Assembly: GCA_905197665.1 (NCBI GenBank) | Contig: CAJJZP010000002.1 | Location: 62,001 to 126,000 of the forward strand | Direction of reading: 5' to 3' | DNA length: 64,000 nucleotides | Source: an uncultured Collinsella sp. | Lineage (GTDB): Bacteria > Actinomycetota > Coriobacteriia > Coriobacteriales > Coriobacteriaceae | Shown here: positions 1-8,096 of the stretch, piece after piece | Position numbering within the stretch: the first letter of the stretch is position 1 | How the letters are laid out: each line of letters opens with the position of its first letter | Notes under the pieces: generated by a model | The model's database searches: none | Told to the model about the DNA's origin: nothing | The model's input: the letters and a program-made list of their open reading frames with translations, nothing else | Made by a program: the position numbers and the translations under genes

Positions 1-682
1 TGCCCGCGGTGTAGTCGATCTTGCCGATAAAGCACATCTCCATGCCAAAGAACGCGCCGGCAAGGGGCGAACCGAACACGGCGCCAAAGGCAGACGAGAT
101 ACCGGCGAGCATGAGGTCGTGGTGGTCGTGTTTTTTGAGATGGGCAAGGCTCGAGACATTGCTGGCGATGGTACCGCCGATCTGCACCGCGGCGCCCTCG
201 CGGCCGGCCGAGCCGCCCGTCAGATGCGTGAGCGTGGAGCACACAAACGTGAGGATGGCCATGCGCGCATGGATGAGTCGTGTGCCCAGGGCGGAGTCGA
301 TGACCAAATTGTTGCCGCGTTTGGCGGCGAGACCGTGGTTCTTGTAGACCCACGCGGTGGCCACGCCCACGACGGGGAGCAGGGCGTAGATCCACGCATG
401 GCTCTCGCGATAATCGGTCGCAATATCCAGCGAGGCCAAAAACGCCCAAGCGGCAACGCCCATGGCGAGCGAAACGACAACGACGAGCGCGAGCAGTTTG
501 GCGCTCGCGAGCATGTTGTGGGCATTGCGGCGCGTGTCGGCGGCCAAGAGCTGTTCGGAGCGGGTGAGCTGGTTGCGACCGCTGATGATCAAGTCGGTCG
601 GAGAGAAGGACCTGCCGTCTGTGTCCTGACGGGTGTCATCAGACGGGTCGAGTGTATTTTCACGTTTATCGATAAAAGCCAT
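1..682 (-). CDS. ClC-type chloride/fluoride channel or antiporter (partial, N-terminal part)
   Basis: This is the N-terminal ~227 residues of a ClC-family anion channel or exchanger; the gene runs off the left edge. I translated it from the complement, starting at the CAT at 680-682, which is preceded by an AAAGAGGA ribosome site. A hydrophilic cytoplasmic stretch (about residues 1-58) is followed by hydrophobic helices near 62-84 and 97-113. The family selectivity signature appears at residues 156-165 as GGSAGREGAA, a variant of the canonical GREGP. The later stretch AFGAVFGSPLAGAFFGME is also typical of ClC proteins. The P-to-A change means the ion cannot be fixed from sequence; both Cl- and F- are possible. 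It diverges from the moeA operon across a short shared intergenic region. Confidence 0.88.
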   Translation of the reverse strand, partial: MAFIDKRENTLDPSDDTRQDTDGRSFSPTDLIISGRNQLTRSEQLLAADTRRNAHNMLASAKLLALVVVVSLAMGVAAWAFLASLDIATDYRESHAWIYALLPVVGVATAWVYKNHGLAAKRGNNLVIDSALGTRLIHARMAILTFVCSTLTHLTGGSAGREGAAVQIGGTIASNVSSLAHLKKHDHHDLMLAGISSAFGAVFGSPLAGAFFGMEMCFIGKIDYTAG

Positions 683-896
683 AACGTCCTCTTTATTGTT
701 GCGATGCATGCATTATAAGACGGCACCCCGTGCCTTAAGGCAATTGACAGGTTTCGGTTCTGTTACGAAAGGCGCGTGGCCGACAGGTGTATTTGCCGTT
801 GCGGGCCATGTCTTGAGCGGGCAGCGGGGGATTATACTGAACCAAACATAAAGAATCGGCGCCACTGTTGCGCGCCGTGGCATGTAAGAGGTGTAT

Positions 897-2159
897 ATGG
901 CTAAGACGCTCATCCCGCTGGAGGACGCGCAGGCAATCGTTCTTTCGCAGGTGCGCAGGACCGAGCTCGTCGAGATCCCGATTTGGCAGGCGGCCGGTCT
1001 TCCCCTGGCTGAGGATGCCACGGCCGATATCGATATCTCGCCGTTTGCCAACAGTGCCATGGATGGATATGCCGTGCGTGCCGACGACCTCGCCAAAGCG
1101 TCCTCCGATACGCCCGTGACGCTTTCCGTCGTGGGGCACGAGGCGGCGGGCCATGTGTTTGAGGGCGCGATTGGCGCGGGCGAGACCGTCCGCATCATGA
1201 CGGGTGCACCGGTGCCCGAAGGTGCGGATGCCGTTGTGAAATACGAGATCGTCGAGGTGCTCGACGGCGACGGCAACGAGGGCTCACACGTGAGCTTCTC
1301 GGCACCGGCTAAGGTGGGGGAGAACGTTCGAGCTGCAGGCGAGGAGGCCCATGCCGGCGATGTTGTGATGCACGCTGGCGAGGTTGTGGCCCCGGCCGGC
1401 GCCGGTTTGCTGGCGAGCGCCGGTTACGCGAACGTTAGAGTGCACGCCGCCCCGCGTGTGGGCGTTATCTCGCTGGGCACGGAGCTGGTCGCGCCCGGCC
1501 AACTGCCGGCGCGTGGGCAGATTCGCGATTCCAATTCCTCGGCGTTAATGGCCGAGGTGCTCGATGCTGGGGCCGACCCGGTGTTCTACGGCATTGCGCC
1601 CGACGACGAGCGGGCGATTGCCGAGCTGGTGCACCGCGCCGCGCAAGAGTGCGATTTTGTCATTACGAGCGGTGGCGCCTCGGCTGGCGACTACGACTAC
1701 GTGACGGCGCTGGTTCGGCGCGAGGGCGAGGTGCTGTTTGACCGCATCTCGATGCGTCCGGGCAAGGCCATCACGTTTGGCTTGCTCGGGGGTAAGCCCT
1801 ACCTGGGGCTTTCAGGCAATCCGGCCGCGGCGTATGTGGGCTTTGAGATGCTCGCCCGCCCGGCGATTCGCAAGATGCGCGGCTTTGCCGAGGGTGCACG
1901 TCCCGTGCAGCAGGCGATGCTCACGCACGGCGTGAAAAAGCGACAGCATCGCCGCTTCTTCGATCGCGCCACGGTTTTGCGCGACCCCGAGACCGGTGAG
2001 CTGTTGGTGACCGAGGCCAAGACGCAGAATTCGGCGTTGCTCGGCACGATGCAGCGGGCCAACTGCCTGTTGCGTATTGAAGAAGGGCCGTGCGATCTCA
2101 AGGTGGGCGACGTTGTGGACGTTGTTCGCGTCGACCTGCCCGAGGGCGCCGTGTTGTAG
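897..2159 (+). CDS. moeA: molybdopterin molybdotransferase MoeA
   Basis: MoeA inserts molybdate into adenylylated molybdopterin, the last step of molybdenum cofactor synthesis in the cytoplasm. At 420 residues it has normal length. Visible motifs are NSAMDGYAV at about 52-60, GTELV in the MoaB-like domain, GGASAGDYDYV at about 259-269 and MRPGKAITFG followed by LSGNPAAA, all classical for MoeA. A GTG six bases upstream (891) is possible, but AGAGG at 887-891 sits five bases before the ATG at 897, so ATG is preferred. The mogA/moaB-type gene follows after 10 bases, so the two are probably co-transcribed. They supply cofactor for molybdoenzymes such as the hydroxylase at 34526-37357. Confidence 0.95.
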   Translation: MAKTLIPLEDAQAIVLSQVRRTELVEIPIWQAAGLPLAEDATADIDISPFANSAMDGYAVRADDLAKASSDTPVTLSVVGHEAAGHVFEGAIGAGETVRIMTGAPVPEGADAVVKYEIVEVLDGDGNEGSHVSFSAPAKVGENVRAAGEEAHAGDVVMHAGEVVAPAGAGLLASAGYANVRVHAAPRVGVISLGTELVAPGQLPARGQIRDSNSSALMAEVLDAGADPVFYGIAPDDERAIAELVHRAAQECDFVITSGGASAGDYDYVTALVRREGEVLFDRISMRPGKAITFGLLGGKPYLGLSGNPAAAYVGFEMLARPAIRKMRGFAEGARPVQQAMLTHGVKKRQHRRFFDRATVLRDPETGELLVTEAKTQNSALLGTMQRANCLLRIEEGPCDLKVGDVVDVVRVDLPEGAVL

Positions 2160-2169
2160 GAGGAATGCT

Positions 2170-2649
2170 ATGGAGCTGAAGATATCGATCGTGACGTGCT
2201 CGGATACGCGCGATCTAGCCCAGGACGAGGCTGGAGCCGCACTCGAGGAACTTATCGAGGCGCAAGGCTGGACGGTCGTCTCACATGTGGTCGTGCGCGA
2301 CGACGTCAGCGAGATCGGTGATGCCATTGTGGAAGCCGCCGATGAGTGCCACGCCAATGTCGTGCTCACCTGCGGCGGCACGGGGCTTTCGATGCGCGAT
2401 GTGACGCCCGAGGCGACGTGTGCCGCCTGCGATCGCGACGTGCCGGGTATTGCCGAGGCGATCCGTGCGTACTCGATGACCAAGACTCGCCGCGCCATGC
2501 TCTCGCGCGCTATTTGCATGCAACGAGGTCATACACTTGTCGTAAACTTTCCCGGTTCTACGAAGGCCGCCCGCGAAAGCTGGGAGGCCATAGCGGACCA
2601 GCTGGAGCACGCGGCCCACATGACGGCGGGCGGTGGACACGCTCGCTAA
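2170..2649 (+). CDS. mog: molybdopterin adenylyltransferase (MogA/MoaB family)
   Basis: This enzyme activates molybdopterin by adenylylation before MoeA adds molybdate. It is 159 residues long, standard for the family. The hallmark GGTGLSMRDVTPE lies at about residues 69-81, and the C-terminal NFPGSTKAARESWEAI matches the family's substrate-site region. The ATG at 2170 follows GGAGGAATGCT; a longer frame open upstream overlaps moeA and has no ribosome site. MogA and MoaB cannot be separated by eye, so the symbol is approximate. A strong Rho-independent terminator follows at 2664-2696, closing the moeA-mog unit. Confidence 0.93.
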   Translation: MELKISIVTCSDTRDLAQDEAGAALEELIEAQGWTVVSHVVVRDDVSEIGDAIVEAADECHANVVLTCGGTGLSMRDVTPEATCAACDRDVPGIAEAIRAYSMTKTRRAMLSRAICMQRGHTLVVNFPGSTKAARESWEAIADQLEHAAHMTAGGGHAR

Positions 2650-2663
2650 ACTGCTTGCCTGTA

Positions 2664-2696
2664 GCGGAGTGACCTTATGGGTCGCTCCGCTTTTTT
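2664..2696 (+). terminator. Rho-independent terminator after moeA-mog
   Basis: AGCGGAGTGACC and GGTCGCTCCGCT form a 12-bp stem with one G.U pair around a TTATG loop, followed by a run of six T. It lies 15 bases after the mog stop codon. Confidence 0.9.
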
Positions 2697-2732
2697 AAGC
2701 GGCGACAACGCGAGCGTCTTGCGGCTATCGGT

Positions 2733-2762
2733 ATAAGAAATTATCAAGCGATAATTTCTTAT
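2733..2762. promoter_or_regulatory. perfect 13-bp inverted repeat, candidate operator of the mod operon
   Basis: ATAAGAAATTATC (2733-2745) is mirrored exactly by GATAATTTCTTAT (2750-2762) around four bases. No T-run follows, so it is not a terminator. It ends 24 bases before a good -10 box (TATAAT, 2786-2791) and about 90 bases before modA, overlapping the expected -35 region. That position suits a regulator of molybdate uptake. The sequence differs from the E. coli ModE consensus as I know it. Related half-sites occur at 6397-6420 and 6520-6529. Confidence 0.65.
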
Positions 2763-2785
2763 CACAAGCATTATTCGCGCTAAAG

Positions 2786-2791
2786 TATAAT
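2786..2791 (+). promoter_or_regulatory. -10 box of the modABC promoter
   Basis: A perfect TATAAT about 60 bases before modA, in an AT-rich island inside GC-rich sequence. No good -35 is seen at 17 bp; the inverted repeat at 2733-2762 occupies that zone, which suggests either activation or repression by a bound factor. Confidence 0.5.
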
Positions 2792-2851
2792 TCAATTACA
2801 GGATAAAGCCCGCGGCGGGGTGCCCGGGCGTAGCGCTCGAAAGGGTTGAAC

Positions 2852-3724
2852 ATGTTCGATATGGTTTCTCGCCGCGGATTCGTCTCGCTTTCTGCTGTCG
2901 CCGCTGCCGGCCTTGGCCTTGCTGGCTGCTCGGGCAACAAGACGTCTGAGCCGGCCGGCTCCGATGCGGGTTCTGCCAAGACTTCTTTCAAGAAGGCTGT
3001 CGAGCTGCAGGTATTTGCCGCCAACTCGCTCGAGAAAGCTCTGCCCGAGGTTCAGAAGCTCTACACCGATCAGACCGGTACCACCTTTGCCGACACGCAG
3101 TTTAAGGCGTCCGGCGACCTTGTCGAGCAGATGCGCGCCGGCGCTGCGGTGGACGTGCTCATCACGGCCTCTAAGGGCACTATGGATGATGCCGAGGCCG
3201 CCGAGCTCGTCGATGCCGACACGCGCGAGGACATGTTCGTCAACGACCTCGTGATTATTCGTGCCGAGGGCTCCGACACCAAGGTCGAGGCTATCGCCGA
3301 CGTCGCGAACCTGGACGGCAAAATCGCCATCGGCGACGCCAAGACCGTTCCCGCCGGCAAGTATGCCAACCAGGCGCTGGCTTCTGTTGGGCTCTACACC
3401 GGTACCGAGGGCGACGACGGTGAGTATGCACCCGAGCTCGCCGACAAGGTGGCTTTGGCCGACAAGGTCGGCACCGCCGCAGCTTACGTCTCTACGGGCG
3501 ACTGCGTGGCCGGCTTTGTCTACAGCTCCGACATCTTCCGCTACGACGGCATCGAGGAGGCCTTCGTGTGCCCCGAGGATTCGCACAAGCCCATCGTGTA
3601 TCCGGGTGCCGTTGCCGAGAGCTCCGAGCACGCCGACGAGGCCAAGGCGTTCATCGACTTCTGTCTGACCAACAAGAAGGCGCAGAAGATTTGGGCTAAG
3701 TACGGATTTGAGCTTTCCGAGTAG
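2852..3724 (+). CDS. modA: molybdate ABC transporter substrate-binding lipoprotein ModA
   Basis: ModA captures molybdate (or tungstate) outside the membrane and hands it to ModBC. The 290-residue product has an N-terminal twin-arginine-like motif SRRGFVS (6-12), a hydrophobic stretch and a lipobox LAGC with Cys26, so it is probably a Tat-exported lipoprotein. The mature part follows the family: VFAANSLEKALPEVQKL at the start, GDLVEQMRAGAAVDVLITA, then IAIGDAKTVPAGKYA and YPGAVAESSEHADEAKAF near the end. ATG 2852 has AAAGGG six bases upstream; the in-frame TTG at 2846 lies closer to that site and is less likely. Its last base overlaps the upstream end of the modB reading frame. Confidence 0.93.
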   Translation: MFDMVSRRGFVSLSAVAAAGLGLAGCSGNKTSEPAGSDAGSAKTSFKKAVELQVFAANSLEKALPEVQKLYTDQTGTTFADTQFKASGDLVEQMRAGAAVDVLITASKGTMDDAEAAELVDADTREDMFVNDLVIIRAEGSDTKVEAIADVANLDGKIAIGDAKTVPAGKYANQALASVGLYTGTEGDDGEYAPELADKVALADKVGTAAAYVSTGDCVAGFVYSSDIFRYDGIEEAFVCPEDSHKPIVYPGAVAESSEHADEAKAFIDFCLTNKKAQKIWAKYGFELSE

Positions 3725-3792
3725 TGCGGCTTGGAGCGATAATCCCATCGTTTTGTGTTTCACTCCGTCCTTGTATTCGCTTGGAGCTTTTC

Positions 3793-5235
3793 GTGCTTAG
3801 TAGATTCCGCATGCTTGTCGCCTGTGCTTTGACCTTCGCGCTTTGCTGGGTGCCAGGATTTGCGTTTGCTGGGGAAGCTGAGGACGGGGCTCAGGTTGCT
3901 GCGACCGCTCATGGGCTTTCCTATGGGATCGAGGGTTTTGAGCGGTTGGCCAGGGGGACCGCTCGTGCCATGGAGGGCCAGCCTGAGGGCTACCGGTTTC
4001 CCGTTGACGAGGACGTGGACCTTGTAGTGGCGCCTGCTGCCGATCGCGTTGTGGTGTGGGTATCGCCCAAGGCGGTCGAGAAGTATGGATTGGATCCGCA
4101 GGACAACGAGTGCGCATCGGGTCTCAAGGCTCTCGTCTGTGAGCTCGACAGCGTAAACTGCATGGGAGGCGCACGGCTGGAAGACATGGATCTTCCTTGG
4201 TATGCCACGACGGAAGCGGCGTTTAATGTCGGTGGGTATACCTATGCCTTTGATGAGCGCGGTGCGAATGGGGACCGCTATGTGGTCATCGCATCAGCCT
4301 CGGGTGATGCCAAGGGCGGCGCGCGTTGGCTTGATAGCGCTCAAATCGTGGAAGCATCATCCGTTGTGATGCAAGATGAACAGGAGCCCTTGGCGTCCCT
4401 TGTCGCCTTTTTGACCGGCATCGACTATCGCCCGTTTTGGGTGTCCATTAAAACGAGTGGCCTTGCCCTGGTGATTGCCTTTGCGCTGGGCCTGTTTGCC
4501 GCGTGGAAGACTATGGGTACCTCGAGTCGCATCAAGGGCCTGCTCGATTCAGTCTTTACGATTCCTATGGTGCTGCCGCCCACGGTCTGCGGCTTTCTGC
4601 TCCTCATGCTGTTTGGCCGCTCGACCGGGGTGGGCCAGTGGCTCATCGCGCACGGCATCTCGATCGTCTTTACCTGGCCCGCGGCGGTCATTTCGGCCGT
4701 CGTTGTGTCGTTTCCGCTGGTCTACCGCACGGCGCTCGGAGCCTTTGAGAGCCTTGACACGCAGATGCTCGATGCCGCGCGAACCCTGGGATGGTCCGAG
4801 CGTCGCATCTTTACCAAGCTTATGATGCCGCTTGGCTGGCCCTCGATTGCCGCCGGCGCGGTGCTTGCCTTCGCGCGTGCCATGGGCGAGTTTGGCTGCA
4901 CCCTGTTCTTTGCGGGCAACTACGCCGGCATTACCCAGACCATCCCCATCGCCATCTACTTTGAGTGGATGGGCGGCAACACGTCGGTGGCCCTCTTTTG
5001 GGTCGTGGTCGTAATTGCGTTCAGCTTCCTGGTCATTCTGTTCATCAACATGTATACGGCGCATTCGCAAAAGTATCGCGAGCGTGGTCTCTCCCGTGCA
5101 GAGCGCAAACAGGTCAAAGATCTCGCCGGACAGGGCGATTCGCTCGACCCGGCGGGCGGCGATGCCTTGCGTATCGATCGCGAGGCGCTGGCCGAGCTTA
5201 TGCGCGATGACGCCGTCTCGAAGGGAGGTCGATAG
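3793..5235 (+). CDS. modB: molybdate ABC transporter permease ModB with an extra N-terminal extracytoplasmic domain
   Basis: The C-terminal half (from about residue 215) is a ModB permease with about five membrane helices and the ABC-coupling EAA loop DAARTLGWSERRIFTKLMMP at about 327-346. Unlike ordinary ModB proteins of about 225 residues, this 480-residue product begins with a signal peptide (cleavage expected after AFA, residue 26). About 185 residues follow that I cannot assign to a family; by topology they face outward. A charged cytoplasmic tail of about 55 residues ends the protein. I chose GTG 3793 because GGAG lies six bases before it and it gives a complete signal peptide; GTG 3724 and ATG 3811 are alternatives. 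modC begins three bases after the stop. Confidence 0.85.
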   Translation: MLSRFRMLVACALTFALCWVPGFAFAGEAEDGAQVAATAHGLSYGIEGFERLARGTARAMEGQPEGYRFPVDEDVDLVVAPAADRVVVWVSPKAVEKYGLDPQDNECASGLKALVCELDSVNCMGGARLEDMDLPWYATTEAAFNVGGYTYAFDERGANGDRYVVIASASGDAKGGARWLDSAQIVEASSVVMQDEQEPLASLVAFLTGIDYRPFWVSIKTSGLALVIAFALGLFAAWKTMGTSSRIKGLLDSVFTIPMVLPPTVCGFLLLMLFGRSTGVGQWLIAHGISIVFTWPAAVISAVVVSFPLVYRTALGAFESLDTQMLDAARTLGWSERRIFTKLMMPLGWPSIAAGAVLAFARAMGEFGCTLFFAGNYAGITQTIPIAIYFEWMGGNTSVALFWVVVVIAFSFLVILFINMYTAHSQKYRERGLSRAERKQVKDLAGQGDSLDPAGGDALRIDREALAELMRDDAVSKGGR

Positions 5236-5238
5236 ACC

Positions 5239-6309
5239 ATGTCGCTTGTCCTGGATATCAAAAAGCGCTATCCCGGCTTTACCCTCGACATTCAGCTCGA
5301 TGCCGGCGAGGAGCGTGTGGCGCTGCTGGGCGCCTCGGGTTGCGGCAAGAGCTGCACGCTGCGCTGCATTGCCGGCGTGGAGGCACCCGACGAGGGCAAG
5401 ATCGTCGTCAACGGCGTGACCTTTTTTGACTCTGCGACGGGCATCAACCTTTCGCCCCAGGAGCGAAAATGCGCCCTGATGTTTCAAAGCTATCAGCTGT
5501 TTCCAAACATGACGGTGGCCGATAACGTATGTGCCGGCGTTGAGGGTGCAGGCGACGCCGCAGCGCGCAGACAACTTGCCGAGCGCTACTTGGGTATCTT
5601 TGGACTGGCCGACTTTGCCGACCGTTATCCCGCGCGCCTCTCGGGCGGCCAGCAGCAGCGTGTGGCGCTTGCTCGCATGGTGGCGGCACACCCGGGCATT
5701 TTTATGTTCGACGAGCCCATGAGCGCGCTCGACGCGTATCTCAAGAGCGCGCTTGAGCAGAACATGCTCGACCTGTTCGACGTCTGTAACCGTACCGTGC
5801 TCTACGTGAGCCACGATATTGACGAGGCATGCCGCCTGTGCGAGCGCATTTGCGTGATGCATAACGGGCATGTGGAGGAGATCGGCTCCGTCGAAGATGT
5901 GGTCCGCCGGCCGCAAACCTTGGCCGCGCTGCGCTTGACGGGCTGCAAGAACACAAGCCGGGCGTGCAAGATCGGCGACGAAGAAGTTGAGGCTCTCGAC
6001 TGGGGCATGACCTTTAATGTGGGTCGCGAGGTTCCTGATGATGTGGCGTACCTGGGGATTCGCGCAAGTTACTTCCATGTTGACAACCGTGCCGAGCGGG
6101 GTCGTAACAGCTACGACTTACACGTGGCCCGGGTGAGCGATTCGCGCTTTGAGCGGCTGGTGCTGTTGGACGTGCCACGTGTCGATGCGCCCACGCGTCT
6201 GCAGTGGAAGGTCAACAAGGTGAGCGTGGCTTCCGACGAGCTGCCGCAGGCCGACGAGACCCTGCGCATGCACTTCGATGCCAAGAGAATTCATCTGGTT
6301 TGCCGATAA
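5239..6309 (+). CDS. modC: molybdate ABC transporter ATP-binding protein ModC
   Basis: ModC is the ATPase of the molybdate importer. The 356-residue length matches the family. Walker A GASGCGKS is at 31-38, the signature LSGGQQQRVAL begins near 134, Walker B FMFDEP is near 155, and the switch histidine lies in YVSHDIDEA. The remaining part from about 240 is where ModC proteins carry a small oxyanion-binding (MOP-like) regulatory domain, consistent with VNKVSVASDELPQ near the end, although this part is divergent. It is the third gene of modABC and is followed directly by a palindrome at 6310-6338. Confidence 0.93.
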   Translation: MSLVLDIKKRYPGFTLDIQLDAGEERVALLGASGCGKSCTLRCIAGVEAPDEGKIVVNGVTFFDSATGINLSPQERKCALMFQSYQLFPNMTVADNVCAGVEGAGDAAARRQLAERYLGIFGLADFADRYPARLSGGQQQRVALARMVAAHPGIFMFDEPMSALDAYLKSALEQNMLDLFDVCNRTVLYVSHDIDEACRLCERICVMHNGHVEEIGSVEDVVRRPQTLAALRLTGCKNTSRACKIGDEEVEALDWGMTFNVGREVPDDVAYLGIRASYFHVDNRAERGRNSYDLHVARVSDSRFERLVLLDVPRVDAPTRLQWKVNKVSVASDELPQADETLRMHFDAKRIHLVCR

Positions 6310-6338
6310 TGTGACAAAGGGACAGTCCCTTTGTCACA
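6310..6338. repeat. perfect palindrome after modC (possible terminator)
   Basis: Arms of 13 bp (TGTGACAAAGGGA and its exact complement) surround a 3-base centre, starting at the last base of the modC stop codon. There is no T-run, so intrinsic termination is uncertain. It shares the AAAGGGACAG/CTGTCCCTTT core with the elements at 27943-28020 and 31852-31888. Confidence 0.7.
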
Positions 6339-6396
6339 TGCGGGACCTCGGTCGCCTAGAAGCGCGACCGTTTGCCGAATCTAGACTGACAAAACC

Positions 6397-6420
6397 TTAT
6401 CAATATGATAAATAATTATC
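6397..6420. promoter_or_regulatory. GATAA/TTATC repeated half-sites, candidate operator
   Basis: TTATC (6397-6401), GATAA (6407-6411) and TTATC (6416-6420) occur within 24 bp of AT-rich DNA before the yjiM-selD operon. The outer arms of the modA operator contain the same GATAA/TTATC half-sites. A further GATAAGAAAT lies at 6520-6529, just after the -10 box, and shares nine bases (ATAAGAAAT) with the left modA arm. Confidence 0.45.
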
Positions 6421-6506
6421 AGAGGGTAGGTTCGGGCATTAGACATCTTGTGCTCCGATGCTGTCGTACGTGTGTCGGCGGTGTTCGTCTGGACGACGAC
6501 CGCCGG

Positions 6507-6512
6507 TATAAT
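6507..6512 (+). promoter_or_regulatory. -10 box upstream of the selenium operon leader
   Basis: TATAAT with a weak -35 (TTCGTC, 6484-6489) 17 bp upstream. The GATAAGAAAT element (6520-6529) falls at the expected transcription start, so a protein bound there would block initiation. Confidence 0.45.
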
Positions 6513-6543
6513 TGCCTTCGATAAGAAATAGGAGGGTGCGTCG

Positions 6544-6612
6544 ATGTCGCAGATGACATATTCGCGTCGTATTGCGGCGCGCGCCCTGTATATGGCTCGG
6601 AGCCGCATATGA
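6544..6612 (+). CDS. possible 22-residue leader peptide upstream of the selenium operon
   Basis: A short ORF begins with ATG 6544 and has one of the strongest ribosome sites in the window, AGGAGGG at 6530-6536, seven bases upstream. The product begins MSQMTYSRRIAARAL, is rich in Arg and Tyr, and ends 158 bases before the next gene. There is no homology I recognise. The strong start signal and the structured RNA that follows (hairpin 6697-6726) suggest a regulatory upstream ORF, but no attenuator has been shown and it may not be translated. Confidence 0.4.
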   Translation: MSQMTYSRRIAARALYMARSRI

Positions 6613-6696
6613 GCAGGTATGTTCACGGCTCCGGGAGAGACGACGCACAACTAAATAATCGACCGCAAAGTAGGTTCCCTAAAAATCCGGGTTTGA

Positions 6697-6726
6697 GCAC
6701 GGCCGGGCAATCACCGCCCGTCGTGC
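6697..6726 (+). promoter_or_regulatory. hairpin in the long 5' leader of the selenium operon
   Basis: GCACG and CGGGC on the left pair with GCCCG and CGTGC on the right, giving a 10-bp interrupted stem and a 7-base loop. No T-run follows. It sits 45 bases before the ATG at 6771, within a leader of about 250 bases. I see no known riboswitch consensus. Confidence 0.4.
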
Positions 6727-6770
6727 ATCGATACCGCTGTTATCCGTTTTGGTTCGAGAGGGGAACCGTC

Positions 6771-7937
6771 ATGGCTGAAGCAATCGAAGAGGTCAAGTTG
6801 CCCAGCACGTTTGAGGAGTTCAACGAGCAGCGTAAGGCCGCGTTTATTCGCGTTAAGGATTACAAGCAGGCCGGTAATCGCCTGATCGGGTATCTGTGCA
6901 GCTATACGCCGCTCGAGATTATCGATGCCGCGGGGGCCGCAAGTGTCGCTCTGTGCGGTACGTCCGATGAGGTGATCCGCGAGGCCGAGAAGGTGCTGCC
7001 GGCAAACCTCTGCCCGCTCATCAAGTCGACCTACGGCTTTGCCTACTCGCAAAAGTGCCCGTTTACGTACTTCAGCGACATGATCATCGGTGAGACCACC
7101 TGCGACGGCAAGAAGAAGATGTACGAGCTGCTGGGGGAGCTCAAGCGCACGCACATTCTGCATCTTCCGCAGGGTCGCGATCGTGCCTACGAGCGTGAAG
7201 GCTGGTACGAGGAGTGCCGCCTGCTCAAGGAGGAGCTCGAGGGCTTCTACGGCATCACGATTACCGACGATGACCTGCGCGCTGCCGTCCGTCGTCGCAA
7301 CCGCTTGCGTGCGGCCCAGCTCGAGATGTTTGCACTGCAGGCCAACCAGCCGGCGGCCATGAGCGGCGTCGACCTGATGAGCACCATGTTTGCCGGTACG
7401 TTCAGCTTTGATATCGAGGCCTATACGCAGCAGCTGGAGCAAAAGGTCGCCAAGCTGCGCGAGGCCTACGATGCGGGCGAGCGCCCGGTCGCGGCGGATG
7501 CCAAGCGCATTCTGATCACCGGCTGCCCGGTGGGCGGCGTGATCAACAAGATCGGTCGCACCATCGAGTCCAACGGCGGTGTGGTCGTGTGCATGGACGA
7601 CTGCTCGGGCGAGCGCACGGCGGCCATGATGATCGACCCGGAGGCTCCCGACATCCTTCGCGCCATCGCCGACCGCTACCTGGATATCAACTGCTCGGTC
7701 ATGACGCCCAACGACGGCCGTATGGAAAATACGCTGGCCATGTGCGAGAAGTATCACATCGATGGCGTAGTGGAGAACGTGCTCCAGGCGTGCCACACCT
7801 TTAACGTGGAGAGTGCCCGCATGCAGGAGGCCGTCGAGGGTGCGGGTATTCCGTACATGAAGATCGAGACCGACTACAGCAATGGCGACATGGGCCAAAT
7901 CGAGACCCGTATCGCCGCCTTTATCGAGACCCTCTGA
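6771..7937 (+). CDS. double-cubane-cluster anaerobic reductase (YjiM/HgdB-like)
   Basis: The protein belongs to the 2-hydroxyacyl-CoA dehydratase (HgdB) fold group. It most resembles the stand-alone double-cubane-cluster proteins, which use an ATP-driven activator to deliver very low-potential electrons. It is 388 residues long. Candidate cluster cysteines are Cys81 (in CPLIKS), Cys96 (KCPF), Cys111 in the hallmark TTCDGKKKMYEL, Cys252 (GCPVGG), Cys274/278 (CMDDCSGER) and Cys341 (ACHTF). ATG 6771 follows GAGAGGGGA. The ATPase activator follows in the same orientation, then selD, yedF and a cysteine desulfurase. The substrate is unknown; a role in selenium or sulfur chemistry is inferred only from the neighbours. 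Confidence 0.85.
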   Translation: MAEAIEEVKLPSTFEEFNEQRKAAFIRVKDYKQAGNRLIGYLCSYTPLEIIDAAGAASVALCGTSDEVIREAEKVLPANLCPLIKSTYGFAYSQKCPFTYFSDMIIGETTCDGKKKMYELLGELKRTHILHLPQGRDRAYEREGWYEECRLLKEELEGFYGITITDDDLRAAVRRRNRLRAAQLEMFALQANQPAAMSGVDLMSTMFAGTFSFDIEAYTQQLEQKVAKLREAYDAGERPVAADAKRILITGCPVGGVINKIGRTIESNGGVVVCMDDCSGERTAAMMIDPEAPDILRAIADRYLDINCSVMTPNDGRMENTLAMCEKYHIDGVVENVLQACHTFNVESARMQEAVEGAGIPYMKIETDYSNGDMGQIETRIAAFIETL

Positions 7938-8040
7938 CGTCTGAGGCACCCGACCTTCCGGCTCCAACCCTCCTCGCGTACCTTGAGTACGCTTCGTCGG
8001 GCTTGTCGCTCGGAATCTCGGGCACCTCAGACGCCAGAGG
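7931..8040. repeat. long imperfect intergenic palindrome
   Basis: CCTCTGACGTCTGAGG (7931-7946) and CCTCAGACGCCAGAGG (8025-8040) pair with one mismatch. Further pairing inside (TTCCG with CGGAA, GTAC with GTAC) makes a hairpin of about 110 nt between the two dehydratase-like genes. The left arm overlaps the stop codon of the first gene. There is no T-run. It may be a REP-like element or an mRNA processing or stability structure. Confidence 0.6.
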
Positions 8041-8096
8041 GCCGTTGTTGCAGTGGTGTCTGATCGTTTGATTAGTTTGCCGATTAGGAGAGAGCC

